Source: T1Sed10-49 sp046498405
GTDB lineage: Bacteria > Actinomycetota > Nitriliruptoria > Euzebyales > Egibacteraceae
Direction: 5' to 3'
NCBI GenBank assembly: GCA_046498405.1
Contig: JAWOAS010000084.1
Coordinates: forward strand, 13,911-77,910
DNA length: 64,000 bases
Shown: positions 1 to 6,957 of the stretch, piece after piece
Layout: each line of letters begins with the position of its first letter
Position numbering within the stretch: position 1 is the stretch's first letter
Position numbers and translations under genes: made by a program
The notes under the pieces: model-generated
Database searches by the model: none
What the model was told of the DNA's origin: nothing
What the model saw: the letters and a program-made list of their open reading frames with translations, nothing else

Positions 1-403
1 CGAGGCGGGCGCGCAGCGCGGCCTCCTCGGGGCCGGCCAGCAGCTCGCAGGCGGTGGGGCCGCTGCAGCGCAGCGTCACCGCGGGGCGACCACCCTGCCC
101 TCCGCCGCTCTCGGCGCCGGCAGCGAGCTCGAGGCGGGTCTGGGGGCTGGCCGCGGGCGCGTCGTCGCCCTCGTGGAGGAGGAAGCGGCCGAAGAGGCCG
201 AGGTGGACGTGCAGCGCCGGGGCGCCCTCGAAGCGGTAGAGGAGGTGCTTGCCGACCGCGTCGATGCGCTCGAGGCGTCGCCCGTCGAGCATGGCGGCCC
301 CGTCGGCGAAGCGACCCTGGGGGGAGGCCACGTCGAGGCGCCGCCCGGCCAGCGCCCGCCCTTGCAGGCGCGCGGCGCGGTGGATGGTGTGACCCTCGGG
401 CAT
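1..403 (-). CDS. Nei/Fpg-family DNA glycosylase, N-terminal part (cut by left edge)
   Basis: Base-excision repair glycosylase/AP lyase, probably of the endonuclease VIII-like (Nei2) type. Translation of the minus strand from 403 begins MPEGHTIHRAARLQG. Pro2 and Glu3, the catalytic residues of the family, come directly after the start methionine. This favours the ATG at 403 over an in-frame ATG at 415, because the enzyme needs an N-terminal proline. About 134 residues are visible, including an AVGKHLLY segment carrying the family's conserved lysine. The helix-2-turn-helix and zinc finger would lie beyond position 1. It follows the eutQ-like gene by 30 nt in the same direction, so it may be read from the eut operon by read-through, although its function is unrelated. 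Family call secure; exact subclass inferred. Confidence 0.85.
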   Translation of the reverse strand, partial: MPEGHTIHRAARLQGRALAGRRLDVASPQGRFADGAAMLDGRRLERIDAVGKHLLYRFEGAPALHVHLGLFGRFLLHEGDDAPAASPQTRLELAAGAESGGGQGGRPAVTLRCSGPTACELLAGPEEAALRARL

Positions 404-433
404 GGCGCCGAGCATGCCACGCCCGGGGCGGCC

Positions 434-751
434 TCAGCGCGCGTCGAGGACCCTCGCGATGACGGCGTCGAGGCCGTCGGGGGCCGCGCCGAGGCGGGCG
501 ATGACCGCCGCGCGCACCTGCGCGTGCAGCGTCGCGGGCTCCGGCGCCTCGGCCGGCGCCGCGAGCGGCCCGCCCGCCGTCGTCGGGGGGCTCTGGCCCG
601 TGCCGGCTCCCTCGACGAGGCGCACCCCACGCTCGCGGGCGTGCTCGCGGGCGAGGTCGGTCACGGTGACGCGCCCACCGAGCTCGAGCACCGAGGTGCC
701 CGCGTCGGCGGCCGCGTCGATGTCCTGCTTGGTGATGAAGCGCCGGCCCAT
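434..751 (-). CDS. EutQ-like protein reduced to the N-terminal region (no cupin)
   Basis: A 105-residue protein. Residues 4-45 (RFITKQDID.. to ..RGVRLVEG) resemble the N-terminal segment of enteric EutQ. A Pro/Ala-rich linker follows, then a C-terminal helix pair (LHAQVRAAVIARL..LDAVIARVLDAR) that resembles the part of EutQ just before its cupin domain. The cupin, which carries EutQ's reported acetate kinase activity, is absent and the frame closes with a stop at 434. The ATG at 751 is preferred over the adjacent GTG at 754 because AAGGAG lies 5 nt before the ATG. It is the last eut-type gene of the operon, 37 nt after the tandem shell gene. The terminal amphipathic helix resembles an encapsulation peptide, so a scaffold or cargo-targeting role is inferred. 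Similarity is from memory of EutQ, not a search. Confidence 0.7.
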   Translation of the reverse strand: MGRRFITKQDIDAAADAGTSVLELGGRVTVTDLAREHARERGVRLVEGAGTGQSPPTTAGGPLAAPAEAPEPATLHAQVRAAVIARLGAAPDGLDAVIARVLDAR

Positions 752-788
752 CACGTCTCCTTGCCGGGGTGTCGTGTCGCGCTCGCGC

Positions 789-1412
789 TCATGGGGTGCC
801 CTCGACCGCCTCGATCGCCGCGACGGCGGCGTCGCGGGCGGCGAGGACGTCGGCCTCGCTGCCGCTCATCCAGAGCCGACCGAACATCCCGACCGAGGTG
901 ACGTGCATGAGGTTGACCGGGGCGGCCTTCTCCGCCTCGTTGGCCGCGAGGTTGATGTAGGCCGCCGGGGTGCACTCGATGACGAGCATCGTCTCCCCGG
1001 CGACGAGCATCATGCCGCGCGTGAAGCGGTTGAGCAGCTGCGCCTGGTAGGGGTTGACGTTCGTGATGACCTGCAGCGAGGCGATCTCGGGCTTCTTGCG
1101 GCTCGCGAGCTCGAGGCCGAGCTCGCCGAGCACGAGCTCGCCGGCGCGCAGCACGTCGGCCTGGGAGTGGGAGTGGATCTCGAACATCCCGAACTGCCGC
1201 TCGACGATCTGGGCGCCGGGCTTGGCGTCGGTGCCCTTGACCGCGACGTCGACGACGCGGAAGACCCAGTTGCCGGGCGCCATCTCGACGTAGAGGCTCG
1301 CCATGCCCTCGACGGGCAGGTCGCCCTGGGTCACCGTCCCGACGAAGGAGGCGTACTGGGGCTGCATCCGGTCGAGGTAGCAGTACGCGCGCAGGGAGAA
1401 CGCCTCGCTCAT
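789..1412 (-). CDS. Tandem BMC-domain (BMC-T type) microcompartment shell protein
   Basis: Trimer-forming shell protein with two BMC folds in one 207-residue chain. Residues about 8-105 form the first repeat (AYCYLDRMQPQ, then VEMAPGNWVFRVVDVA and FGMFEIHSHS). Residues about 110-205 form the second (LQVITNVNPYQAQLLNRF, then GMMLVAGETMLVIE and TSVGMFGRLWMSG). The helix order suggests a permuted fold like the BMC-T proteins of Haliangium or Rhodococcus/Mycobacterium-type compartments. These proteins stack in pairs and can have a gated central pore. The ATG overlaps the eutJ stop (ATGA), so translation is coupled. Classical eut operons carry EutS and EutK here instead; this protein may replace them. 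BMC fold confident, permuted subtype inferred. Confidence 0.82.
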   Translation of the reverse strand: MSEAFSLRAYCYLDRMQPQYASFVGTVTQGDLPVEGMASLYVEMAPGNWVFRVVDVAVKGTDAKPGAQIVERQFGMFEIHSHSQADVLRAGELVLGELGLELASRKKPEIASLQVITNVNPYQAQLLNRFTRGMMLVAGETMLVIECTPAAYINLAANEAEKAAPVNLMHVTSVGMFGRLWMSGSEADVLAARDAAVAAIEAVEGTP

Positions 1413-2257
1413 GGGCTCGCCTTTGCCGTCACGGGCAGCGCCGCGCCATCGAAGCGCGCGACGCCGAGGGGGGTCACGAACAGGGGGTTGCCGGGCACGC
1501 GGGCGGGCACGCCGCAGGCGGCGCCGACGATCTCGGCGATGCCGGGGAAGGCGCTCGTGCCCCCGACGAGGTCGACGGCCTCGACGCGGTGGCCGTCGAT
1601 GTGCCGCCCGACGATCGTGCCGATCTTGTCGAGGACCGGAAGCACGACGCCGAGGAGGCGCTCCTGCTCGGCGGGGTCGGTCTTGCGGCGCTCGGCCTCC
1701 TCGATGGTGATGCCGCAGGCGCCGGCGATGACGAGGGTGAGGTGGGTCCCGCCGGTCGGCTCGTCGAGGGTGGCGCGCACCTCGCCGTCGCGCAGGATCG
1801 CCGTGCCGGTCGTGCCGCCGCCGACGTCGACGACCGCGCCGTCGGTGAGGCCGAGGACGGCGTTGGCGGCGGTGGGCTCGTCGACGAGGGCGCTGCAGGC
1901 CATCCCGGCGCCCTCGACGACGTAGCGCACGGCCTGCACCTCGCCGGTGCCCACCCCGGGCGGGTAGCAGGCCGCCGCGGACTCGAGCGGCAGGCCGAGC
2001 CGGGCCGAGACCTCCGCGCGCAGCTCGGCGACGAGCTCGCGGGCCCCGACGAAGTCGACGACGACGCCGTCGCGCACCACCTCGGCGGGGCGGGTGGCCC
2101 CGGCCACGGGCAGCCCGTCGTCGTCGACGGCGACGACGACGGTGGTGGCCGTGCCGAGGTCGACGCCGACGCGGACCCCACCGCGGGGCTCGCGCACCTC
2201 CCCCCGGCCGATGGTCGCGTCGGCCGCGGCGAGCACGGTCTCGAGGTCGGGTCTCAT
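1409..2257 (-). CDS. eutJ: EutJ, Hsp70/actin-fold ethanolamine utilisation chaperone
   Basis: Member of the actin/Hsp70 ATPase superfamily encoded in eut operons; a chaperone-like role in assembly or enzyme maintenance is assumed for the family rather than proven. The 282-residue product has the phosphate-1 loop VGVDLGTATT at about residue 30, the phosphate-2 motif VDVGGGTTGT at about residue 143 and the EPTAANAVLGL connecting motif. Length matches EutJ (about 280) and excludes a full DnaK, since no substrate-binding domain follows. The start ATG overlaps the eutT stop (TCAT on the plus strand at 2254-2257) and the gene's own stop overlaps the next start. It is thus in the middle of a tightly coupled cassette. 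Confidence 0.88.
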   Translation of the reverse strand: MRPDLETVLAAADATIGRGEVREPRGGVRVGVDLGTATTVVVAVDDDGLPVAGATRPAEVVRDGVVVDFVGARELVAELRAEVSARLGLPLESAAACYPPGVGTGEVQAVRYVVEGAGMACSALVDEPTAANAVLGLTDGAVVDVGGGTTGTAILRDGEVRATLDEPTGGTHLTLVIAGACGITIEEAERRKTDPAEQERLLGVVLPVLDKIGTIVGRHIDGHRVEAVDLVGGTSAFPGIAEIVGAACGVPARVPGNPLFVTPLGVARFDGAALPVTAKASP

Positions 2258-3141
2258 CGGGGGCCGCTCCCCCCGCGGTCCGGGTCGGCGGCACGCACGA
2301 GGAGGATGAGCAGGTAGACCCCGCTGGAGAGCCGGTTGAGCGCGTGGACGAGCGAGCGCTGCTCGGGGCCGGCCCGCTCGATCGGGGCGACGCCCATTGC
2401 GACGATCTCGGTCTCGCGGACCTGGCAGCGCAGCCAGCTCAGCCAGTGCAGCACCTCGGGATCGTCCTCGTCGGGCACGACGTGGGGAATGCCGAGGTGA
2501 CCGTCGGGGTCGTGGGTGACCGCATGGACCGAGGCCTCGTCGCGCCCATCGAGGACGAGCGGGTCGACGCGGCGTGCGGCGTACTCCGCGCTCTGGATCT
2601 CCCGGCAGTAGGCCGCGAGCGTGCCCAGGTGCCCCACGAGGGCCTCGCGCCCCTCCGCGGCGGCGCGCGCGCCGATGAGCAGCGCGAGGGCGTGGAGGCT
2701 GTCGAGCTTGCCGCGCAGCGCGATGCGGGGGTGCGTCTTCGGGGCGAAGTGCTCGGCGTCGAGCTGGGTGAGGTGGCTCGGCTTGCGGCGCACCTCCGAC
2801 TCGCAGACCTCGCAGCGCGGGACCGGCCCGTCGAGGACGACGGGGAACGTGCCCGGACGGTCCCAGCGCGCGTTGGCGCCCTGACCCTGGCCGGGCCCCT
2901 GCCCGCGCGCCGCGGCGGCGGCGACCTCCTCGGCGGTGCCCACCGAGGGCGCCGGGGCGCCGTCGGAGGCCACCTCGAGACGCCATGCGCGCACGAAGTC
3001 CTCGGCCGCCGGCGAGAGCTGCGCGCCGGTGGGCACGACGACCCGGGCGCCATGGGTGGGCGTGCGGAGCTGCTCGCGAAGGCCGGCCTCGGTGACGATC
3101 ACCCGAGGCCCCTCGGCCCTCGCCCGATCGTGCGGGGCCAT
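2254..3141 (-). CDS. eutT: EutT, ATP:cob(I)alamin adenosyltransferase
   Basis: Makes adenosylcobalamin from cob(I)alamin and ATP, the cofactor of ethanolamine ammonia-lyase encoded upstream in the same operon. The 295-residue protein has an N-terminal region with a Gly/Gln-rich linker (residues about 78-90). The EutT core follows: PRCEVCESEVRRKPSHL with Cys110 and Cys113, then LDAEHFAPKTHPRIALRGK. Enteric EutT binds a divalent metal through a His plus Cys-rich motif (HX11CCX2C). Only the C-X2-C pair with nearby His123 and His131 is present here, so the metal site is shorter. The ATG at 3141 has GAGGAGG 10 nt upstream and lies 36 nt after the shell gene. Family call confident. Confidence 0.88.
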   Translation of the reverse strand: MAPHDRARAEGPRVIVTEAGLREQLRTPTHGARVVVPTGAQLSPAAEDFVRAWRLEVASDGAPAPSVGTAEEVAAAAARGQGPGQGQGANARWDRPGTFPVVLDGPVPRCEVCESEVRRKPSHLTQLDAEHFAPKTHPRIALRGKLDSLHALALLIGARAAAEGREALVGHLGTLAAYCREIQSAEYAARRVDPLVLDGRDEASVHAVTHDPDGHLGIPHVVPDEDDPEVLHWLSWLRCQVRETEIVAMGVAPIERAGPEQRSLVHALNRLSSGVYLLILLVRAADPDRGGSGPR

Positions 3142-3177
3142 CGCCTCACCGCCTCCTCATCTGGAGCCGGGTCGGGC

Positions 3178-3750
3178 TCAGGCGTCGTCGTCGGCCTGCG
3201 GCAGGATGATCTCCACGTCGCCGTGCGGACGCGGGATGACGTGGACGCTCGCGAGCTCGCCGACACGGCCCGCCGCGGCGGCACCGGCGTCGGTCGCGGC
3301 CTTGACCGCGCCGACGTCGCCACGCACCATCACCGTGACGTAGCCGCCGCCGATGACCTCCTTGCCGATGAGCTTGACGTTGGCGGCCTTCACCATCGCG
3401 TCGGCGGCCTCGATGGACCCCACGAGGCCCTTGGTCTCGATCATGCCAAGCGCGATCATCTGCACGTTCGCCATCTCCTCGCTCCTTCTGCCCGGTGGGC
3501 TGCTCGCTGGGGGGCTGCTGTCGTCGCGGGCGGCGGCGCCGGGTGGCGCCCCCGCAGCCGTGGTCTCCTCGGTCGACGTCTCCTCGGTCGGGGCTGGGGG
3601 CTCCCGCGCGGCCCCCTGCGGCGGGGCGCTCGCGAGTCGTTGGTGGGCCGGCAGGCCGCAGTAGGCCGACCCCGCCTGCACGGTGTTGCGGCAGCGCTGG
3701 CCCGAGGCCGTCGTGGCCTGACAGCGCCGGTCCTGGCCGGGCTCAGCCAC
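3178..3750 (-). CDS. eutM: EutM-like hexameric shell protein with N-terminal Cys3His domain and Pro-rich linker (dual-start gene)
   Basis: The C-terminal 98 residues (from Met93) are a single BMC domain: ALGMIETKGLVGSIEAADAM, then KEVIGGGYVTVMVRGDV and VHVIPRPHGDVE. This is typical of EutM/PduA-type hexamers that tile the shell facets. The long form adds 92 residues. A short motif has Cys10, Cys20, Cys31 and His36 (CQATTASGQRC.., ..YCGLPAH), like small zinc-binding CxATTxxGxxC modules. A roughly 55-residue Pro/Thr/Glu/Ala-rich linker follows. The long form starts at GTG 3750 with GGAGG 6 nt upstream. An in-frame ATG at 3474 has its own AAGGAG 7 nt upstream and would give the bare shell protein. 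Both products may be made. If only the short form exists, the CDS is 3178-3474. Confidence 0.85.
   Translation of the reverse strand: MAEPGQDRRCQATTASGQRCRNTVQAGSAYCGLPAHQRLASAPPQGAAREPPAPTEETSTEETTAAGAPPGAAARDDSSPPASSPPGRRSEEMANVQMIALGMIETKGLVGSIEAADAMVKAANVKLIGKEVIGGGYVTVMVRGDVGAVKAATDAGAAAAGRVGELASVHVIPRPHGDVEIILPQADDDA
3482..3487 (-). promoter_or_regulatory. Internal Shine-Dalgarno for the short shell protein
   Basis: On the minus strand AAGGAG stands 7 nt before the ATG at 3474, inside the longer reading frame that starts at 3750. Its quality matches or exceeds other ribosome sites in the operon, so the bare EutM-like shell protein is probably initiated here independently of the fused form. 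Confidence 0.7.
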
Positions 3751-3780
3751 GACGCACCTCCCCGGTCAGGTCCTGGGGGA

Positions 3781-5301
3781 TCATCCCGCGCCCTCCCGGT
3801 CGTCGAGCTCGGCGAGCACGCGCCGCACGACCTCGGCGATGACCGCGGGGTCCTCGCCCGCGGCGGCCTTGCCGGCCCGGGGCGTCGGTGCCGGCGTGCC
3901 CGCGCCCTCGACGTCGGGCGCGAGCGACCACGCCGCGGCGGGCGGCTCGGAGATGGCGTAGGCGAGGCGCTTGACGTTGAGGAGGTGGGTCACGGTGATG
4001 TTGTCGCTGACCGTCGCGCCCCCGAGCCCACCGGGGGCGAGCGTCATCGAGGGCATGACCCCGGTCGTCGCGCCGATCGCGCCCATCGTCCCCCAGGTGT
4101 TGACGACGATGCGGAACGCCGGCTTCTCGAGGCCGAAGGCGAGGATGACGTCCTCGTCGGTGGCGTGGATGACGAGCGAGTGCCCGTCACCGCCGAAGCG
4201 CAGCAGGGCGATGCAGCGCTCGCAGCCGGCCCGCCAGCCGTCCTCGACGATGAAGCCGAGCACCGTCGTGAGCTTCTCGCGCGACAGCGGGTGGTCGCGG
4301 CCCACCCCGGCGAGGTCGGCGACGAGGATGCGCGCGTGACGGGGCACGGTGATGCCCGCCAGCCGTGCGAGCTGCTGGGGGGTCTTGCCGACCGAGGCCG
4401 GGCGGATCGCCCCGTCGGCAGCGAAGAGCGCCCGCTCGATCGCGGCCTGCTGCTCGCCGTCGAGCCAGTGGGCGCCCTCGGCCTCCATCGCCGCGCGCAG
4501 CTCCGCGGCGATCGGGGCGTCGGCGACGACGGTCTGCTCGGTGGCGCAGATCACCGAGGAGTCGAAGGCCTTCGAGGCGACGAGGTCGCGCGCGGCCTTG
4601 CCGACGTCGGCGCTGCGGTCGACCCAGACGGGCACGTTGCCGGGGCCGACGCCGATCGCGGGCTTGCCGGCGCTGTGCGCCGCGCGGACCATGCCCGGCC
4701 CGCCGGTCGCGAGGATGAGGTCGGTGGCGTAGTGCCCGAGGAGCTCCTGGGAGCCGGGCAGGCTCACCTCCTCGAGGCAGGAGACGAGCCCGGCGGGCAT
4801 GCCGGCGCGCTGGCCCGCCTCGGCCATGACCCGCACCGCCTCGGCGGCCGCCCCGCGCGCGGTGGGGTGGGGGGCGACGACGATGCCGTTGCGTGCCTTG
4901 ACGGCGATGAGGACCTTGTACAGCGCCGTCGACGTCGGGTTCGTCGACGGCGTGAGCGCGGCGACGACGCCGACCGGCCAGGCGATGTCGACGACCTTGC
5001 GCGCCTCGTCGCGCGCGAGCACCCCGACGGTGGGGACCTCGGCGATGGAGTGCCAGACGTCGCGGGTGGCGAACTCGTCCTTGATGCGCTTGTGCTCGGC
5101 GACGCCGTAGCCGGTCTCCTCGTGGGCGAGGGTGCCGAGGCGCTCGGCGGCGGCCTGCCCGGCTTCGGCCATCGCCGCGCCGATGCGGTCGACCTCGGCC
5201 TGGGTGGCGAAGGCGAACTCCCGCTGCGCCGCGCGGGCGGCCACCGCGAGGCGGCGCGCCTGCTGCACCGACCGCAGGTCGGCGTCGTAGCCCTCGCCCA
5301 T
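3781..5301 (-). CDS. eutE: CoA-acylating acetaldehyde dehydrogenase (EutE role)
   Basis: Converts acetaldehyde, CoA and NAD+ to acetyl-CoA inside the compartment. The 506-residue protein shows the ALDH fold: PVGVVAALTPSTNPTSTALYK, the cofactor region ILATGGPGMVRAA, and the catalytic cysteine in SSVICATEQTV. Its wording is nearer the ALDH half of AdhE than enteric EutE. It lacks the N-terminal encapsulation helix of enteric EutE. Instead, after a Pro/Ala linker, it ends with DPAVIAEVVRRVLAELDD, a helix of the same character. The ATG at 5301 has GAGGAG 7 nt upstream; an in-frame GTG at 5323-5325 would add 8 residues but has no comparable site. It lies 40 nt after eutL. Confidence 0.9.
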   Translation of the reverse strand: MGEGYDADLRSVQQARRLAVAARAAQREFAFATQAEVDRIGAAMAEAGQAAAERLGTLAHEETGYGVAEHKRIKDEFATRDVWHSIAEVPTVGVLARDEARKVVDIAWPVGVVAALTPSTNPTSTALYKVLIAVKARNGIVVAPHPTARGAAAEAVRVMAEAGQRAGMPAGLVSCLEEVSLPGSQELLGHYATDLILATGGPGMVRAAHSAGKPAIGVGPGNVPVWVDRSADVGKAARDLVASKAFDSSVICATEQTVVADAPIAAELRAAMEAEGAHWLDGEQQAAIERALFAADGAIRPASVGKTPQQLARLAGITVPRHARILVADLAGVGRDHPLSREKLTTVLGFIVEDGWRAGCERCIALLRFGGDGHSLVIHATDEDVILAFGLEKPAFRIVVNTWGTMGAIGATTGVMPSMTLAPGGLGGATVSDNITVTHLLNVKRLAYAISEPPAAAWSLAPDVEGAGTPAPTPRAGKAAAGEDPAVIAEVVRRVLAELDDREGAG

Positions 5302-5341
5302 CGCCTGACTCCTCGCTTCGCTCACGGCCCCGTCAGCCGAC

Positions 5342-5998
5342 TCAGAACTTCACCGGGGAGCGCCCGACGTCGGTCACGGCGTCGGCGAAGGCCTGGCAGG
5401 CCGCCCGGCACGCGCTCTGCGAGCCCGAGAGCAGTCCGCCGGAGAAGTTCGTCTCCGAGGGTGGGGCGAACCAGACCTGCAGCTCGACGTCGGCGGCCTT
5501 GAGCGCGGCGTCGAGGGCGTAGGTCGCCTCGATCGGCGGCGCGATGAGGTAGGCCAGCGGCGTGCCCTCGGCGATGTCGGCCTCCCCGGAGAGGTAGGAG
5601 CCCGTGCGCGAGACGGTGTGGGCGAAGAACGCGAGCGTGTCGGCGTCGTTGGCCGAGGTGAACCAGGCCTCCTGCTCGGCGTAGGCGATGCAGGCGCCGA
5701 GCCCGGCGCGGGCCTCGGCGGGGTCGGGCCCGGCGAGGATGCCGATGATCTCCCCCGACAGCGGGCCGGAGGCGTGGTCGGCGCCGGCGTAGAAGCTGTG
5801 GGCGTAGACGACCTCGACCTCGGCCATCTTCGTCGCCTCGTCGAGGGCGACGTAGAGCGAGTCGTCGATGTCGCAGGTGACGAGCCCGAGGCTGCGCTGG
5901 TCGGGGCGCAGCTTCAGGCGCTCGGCGAACGCCGGCTCGACGTTCGGGATGAGCCTCGCGGACAGGATCTGCGGCTTGATGGGGTCACCGACGGCCAT
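5342..5998 (-). CDS. eutL: EutL, tandem-BMC shell protein
   Basis: Trimeric shell protein with two BMC domains. In enteric bacteria it forms a large gated pore thought to pass bulky molecules such as cobalamin or ethanolamine. The 218-residue product matches EutL length (219). It has family features such as KPQILSARLIPNVEPAFAE at the N-terminus, DIDDSLYVALDEATK, VVYAHSFYAGADHASGPLSGE, and SETNFSGGLLSGSQSACRAA near the end. The start ATG at 5998 follows GAGGAG by 5 nt. It sits between eutC and eutE, so enzyme and shell genes alternate. Identification is secure. Confidence 0.94.
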   Translation of the reverse strand: MAVGDPIKPQILSARLIPNVEPAFAERLKLRPDQRSLGLVTCDIDDSLYVALDEATKMAEVEVVYAHSFYAGADHASGPLSGEIIGILAGPDPAEARAGLGACIAYAEQEAWFTSANDADTLAFFAHTVSRTGSYLSGEADIAEGTPLAYLIAPPIEATYALDAALKAADVELQVWFAPPSETNFSGGLLSGSQSACRAACQAFADAVTDVGRSPVKF

Positions 5999-6039
5999 CG
6001 TCGCTCCTCTTCTCCGTTCGTGCCTCGCCCCCGCCTGGC

Positions 6040-6948
6040 TCAGCCGTCCTCGCGTCCCAGGGCGACGCCGCTGGCCTTCTCGCGCAGCATCTCCCGGAGC
6101 TTCTCGACGACGTAGGCGCCGGCTTCGAGGGGGTTGGTCCCGCCGGCGTAGGTGATCATGCAGATGAGGTCCCGGTCGGCGTCGGTCTTGCCCGGCCGGG
6201 GCTGGTAGCCCATGTAGGCGCTGAGGGCGTCGGCGACGCCGAGCCCGGGGCGCTCGCCGATGAGCAGGAGGACGGTCTCGGCGCCGGTGGCCTCGCCGAC
6301 GTCGTTCATCACCCCCACGCGCGCCCGCTCGATGTAGAAGGGGGTGCCCACGGTGACCCCGGCGTCGGCCAGGCCCTGCTCGATGACCGGCAGGATGTCG
6401 GGCAGCTGGTGGTTGACCGCGGCGGCCGACAGCCCCGCGCCGACGACGATCTGGACCTCGGGGTTGGGCGTGCAGCGCTCGGCGATCGTGGCCTTGGCCT
6501 CGTCGGTGAGCCGGCGGCCGAGGTCGGGCCGCAGGAGGTACTCGTCCTGGTCGGCGGTCTGGGTCTCGACGGTGAAGAGGTCGAACTGCGCCTTGACCTC
6601 CTCGTCGACGAGGCCGTAGATCGCGTCCTGGGCCACCCCGTGGTCGCCCTGGAAGAGCAGGAGCGCGCTCGTACGCGGGCGTGGCCCCGCCCGCCCGACG
6701 CCGATGCGCGCGGTCGTCGTCGAGCAGAGGTTGGCCAGGCCCTCGGCGTCGACGGGATCGTCGACGCCGATGCGCCGGCGCAGCGCCTCGTCGGCGGGGT
6801 CGGGCAGGTCGATGACGACCTCGCCCCCGGCCGCCGCGGGTGGGGAGGCGGCCGGGGCGGCCCCACCGCCCTCGGCGGGCAGGCGCCCGTCCTCGCGCAG
6901 CGCGGCGAGGACCGCGGCGACGATGGCGTCGATGTCGGCTGAGCTCAT
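6040..6948 (-). CDS. eutC: EutC, ethanolamine ammonia-lyase small subunit
   Basis: Small subunit of the adenosylcobalamin-dependent lyase that splits ethanolamine into acetaldehyde and ammonia; it helps bind cobalamin. The 302-residue chain has an N-terminal helix (SADIDAIVAAVLAALRE) of the kind shown in enteric EutC to direct the enzyme into the compartment. A Pro/Ala linker and the core follow: RIGVGRAGPRPRTSALLLFQ, ALSAYMGYQPRPGK, DRDLICMITYAGGTNP. It begins 9 nt after eutB, as usual for this enzyme pair. Confidence 0.95.
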   Translation of the reverse strand: MSSADIDAIVAAVLAALREDGRLPAEGGGAAPAASPPAAAGGEVVIDLPDPADEALRRRIGVDDPVDAEGLANLCSTTTARIGVGRAGPRPRTSALLLFQGDHGVAQDAIYGLVDEEVKAQFDLFTVETQTADQDEYLLRPDLGRRLTDEAKATIAERCTPNPEVQIVVGAGLSAAAVNHQLPDILPVIEQGLADAGVTVGTPFYIERARVGVMNDVGEATGAETVLLLIGERPGLGVADALSAYMGYQPRPGKTDADRDLICMITYAGGTNPLEAGAYVVEKLREMLREKASGVALGREDG

Positions 6949-6957
6949 CGCTGACCC

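Noticed and set aside
2344..5502. Open plus-strand frame of 1052 codons across the eut genes
   Set aside because: It lies antisense to eutT, eutM, eutE and part of eutL, is rich in Arg, Gly, Asp and Glu without any domain, and is a codon-position mirror typical of very high-GC DNA.
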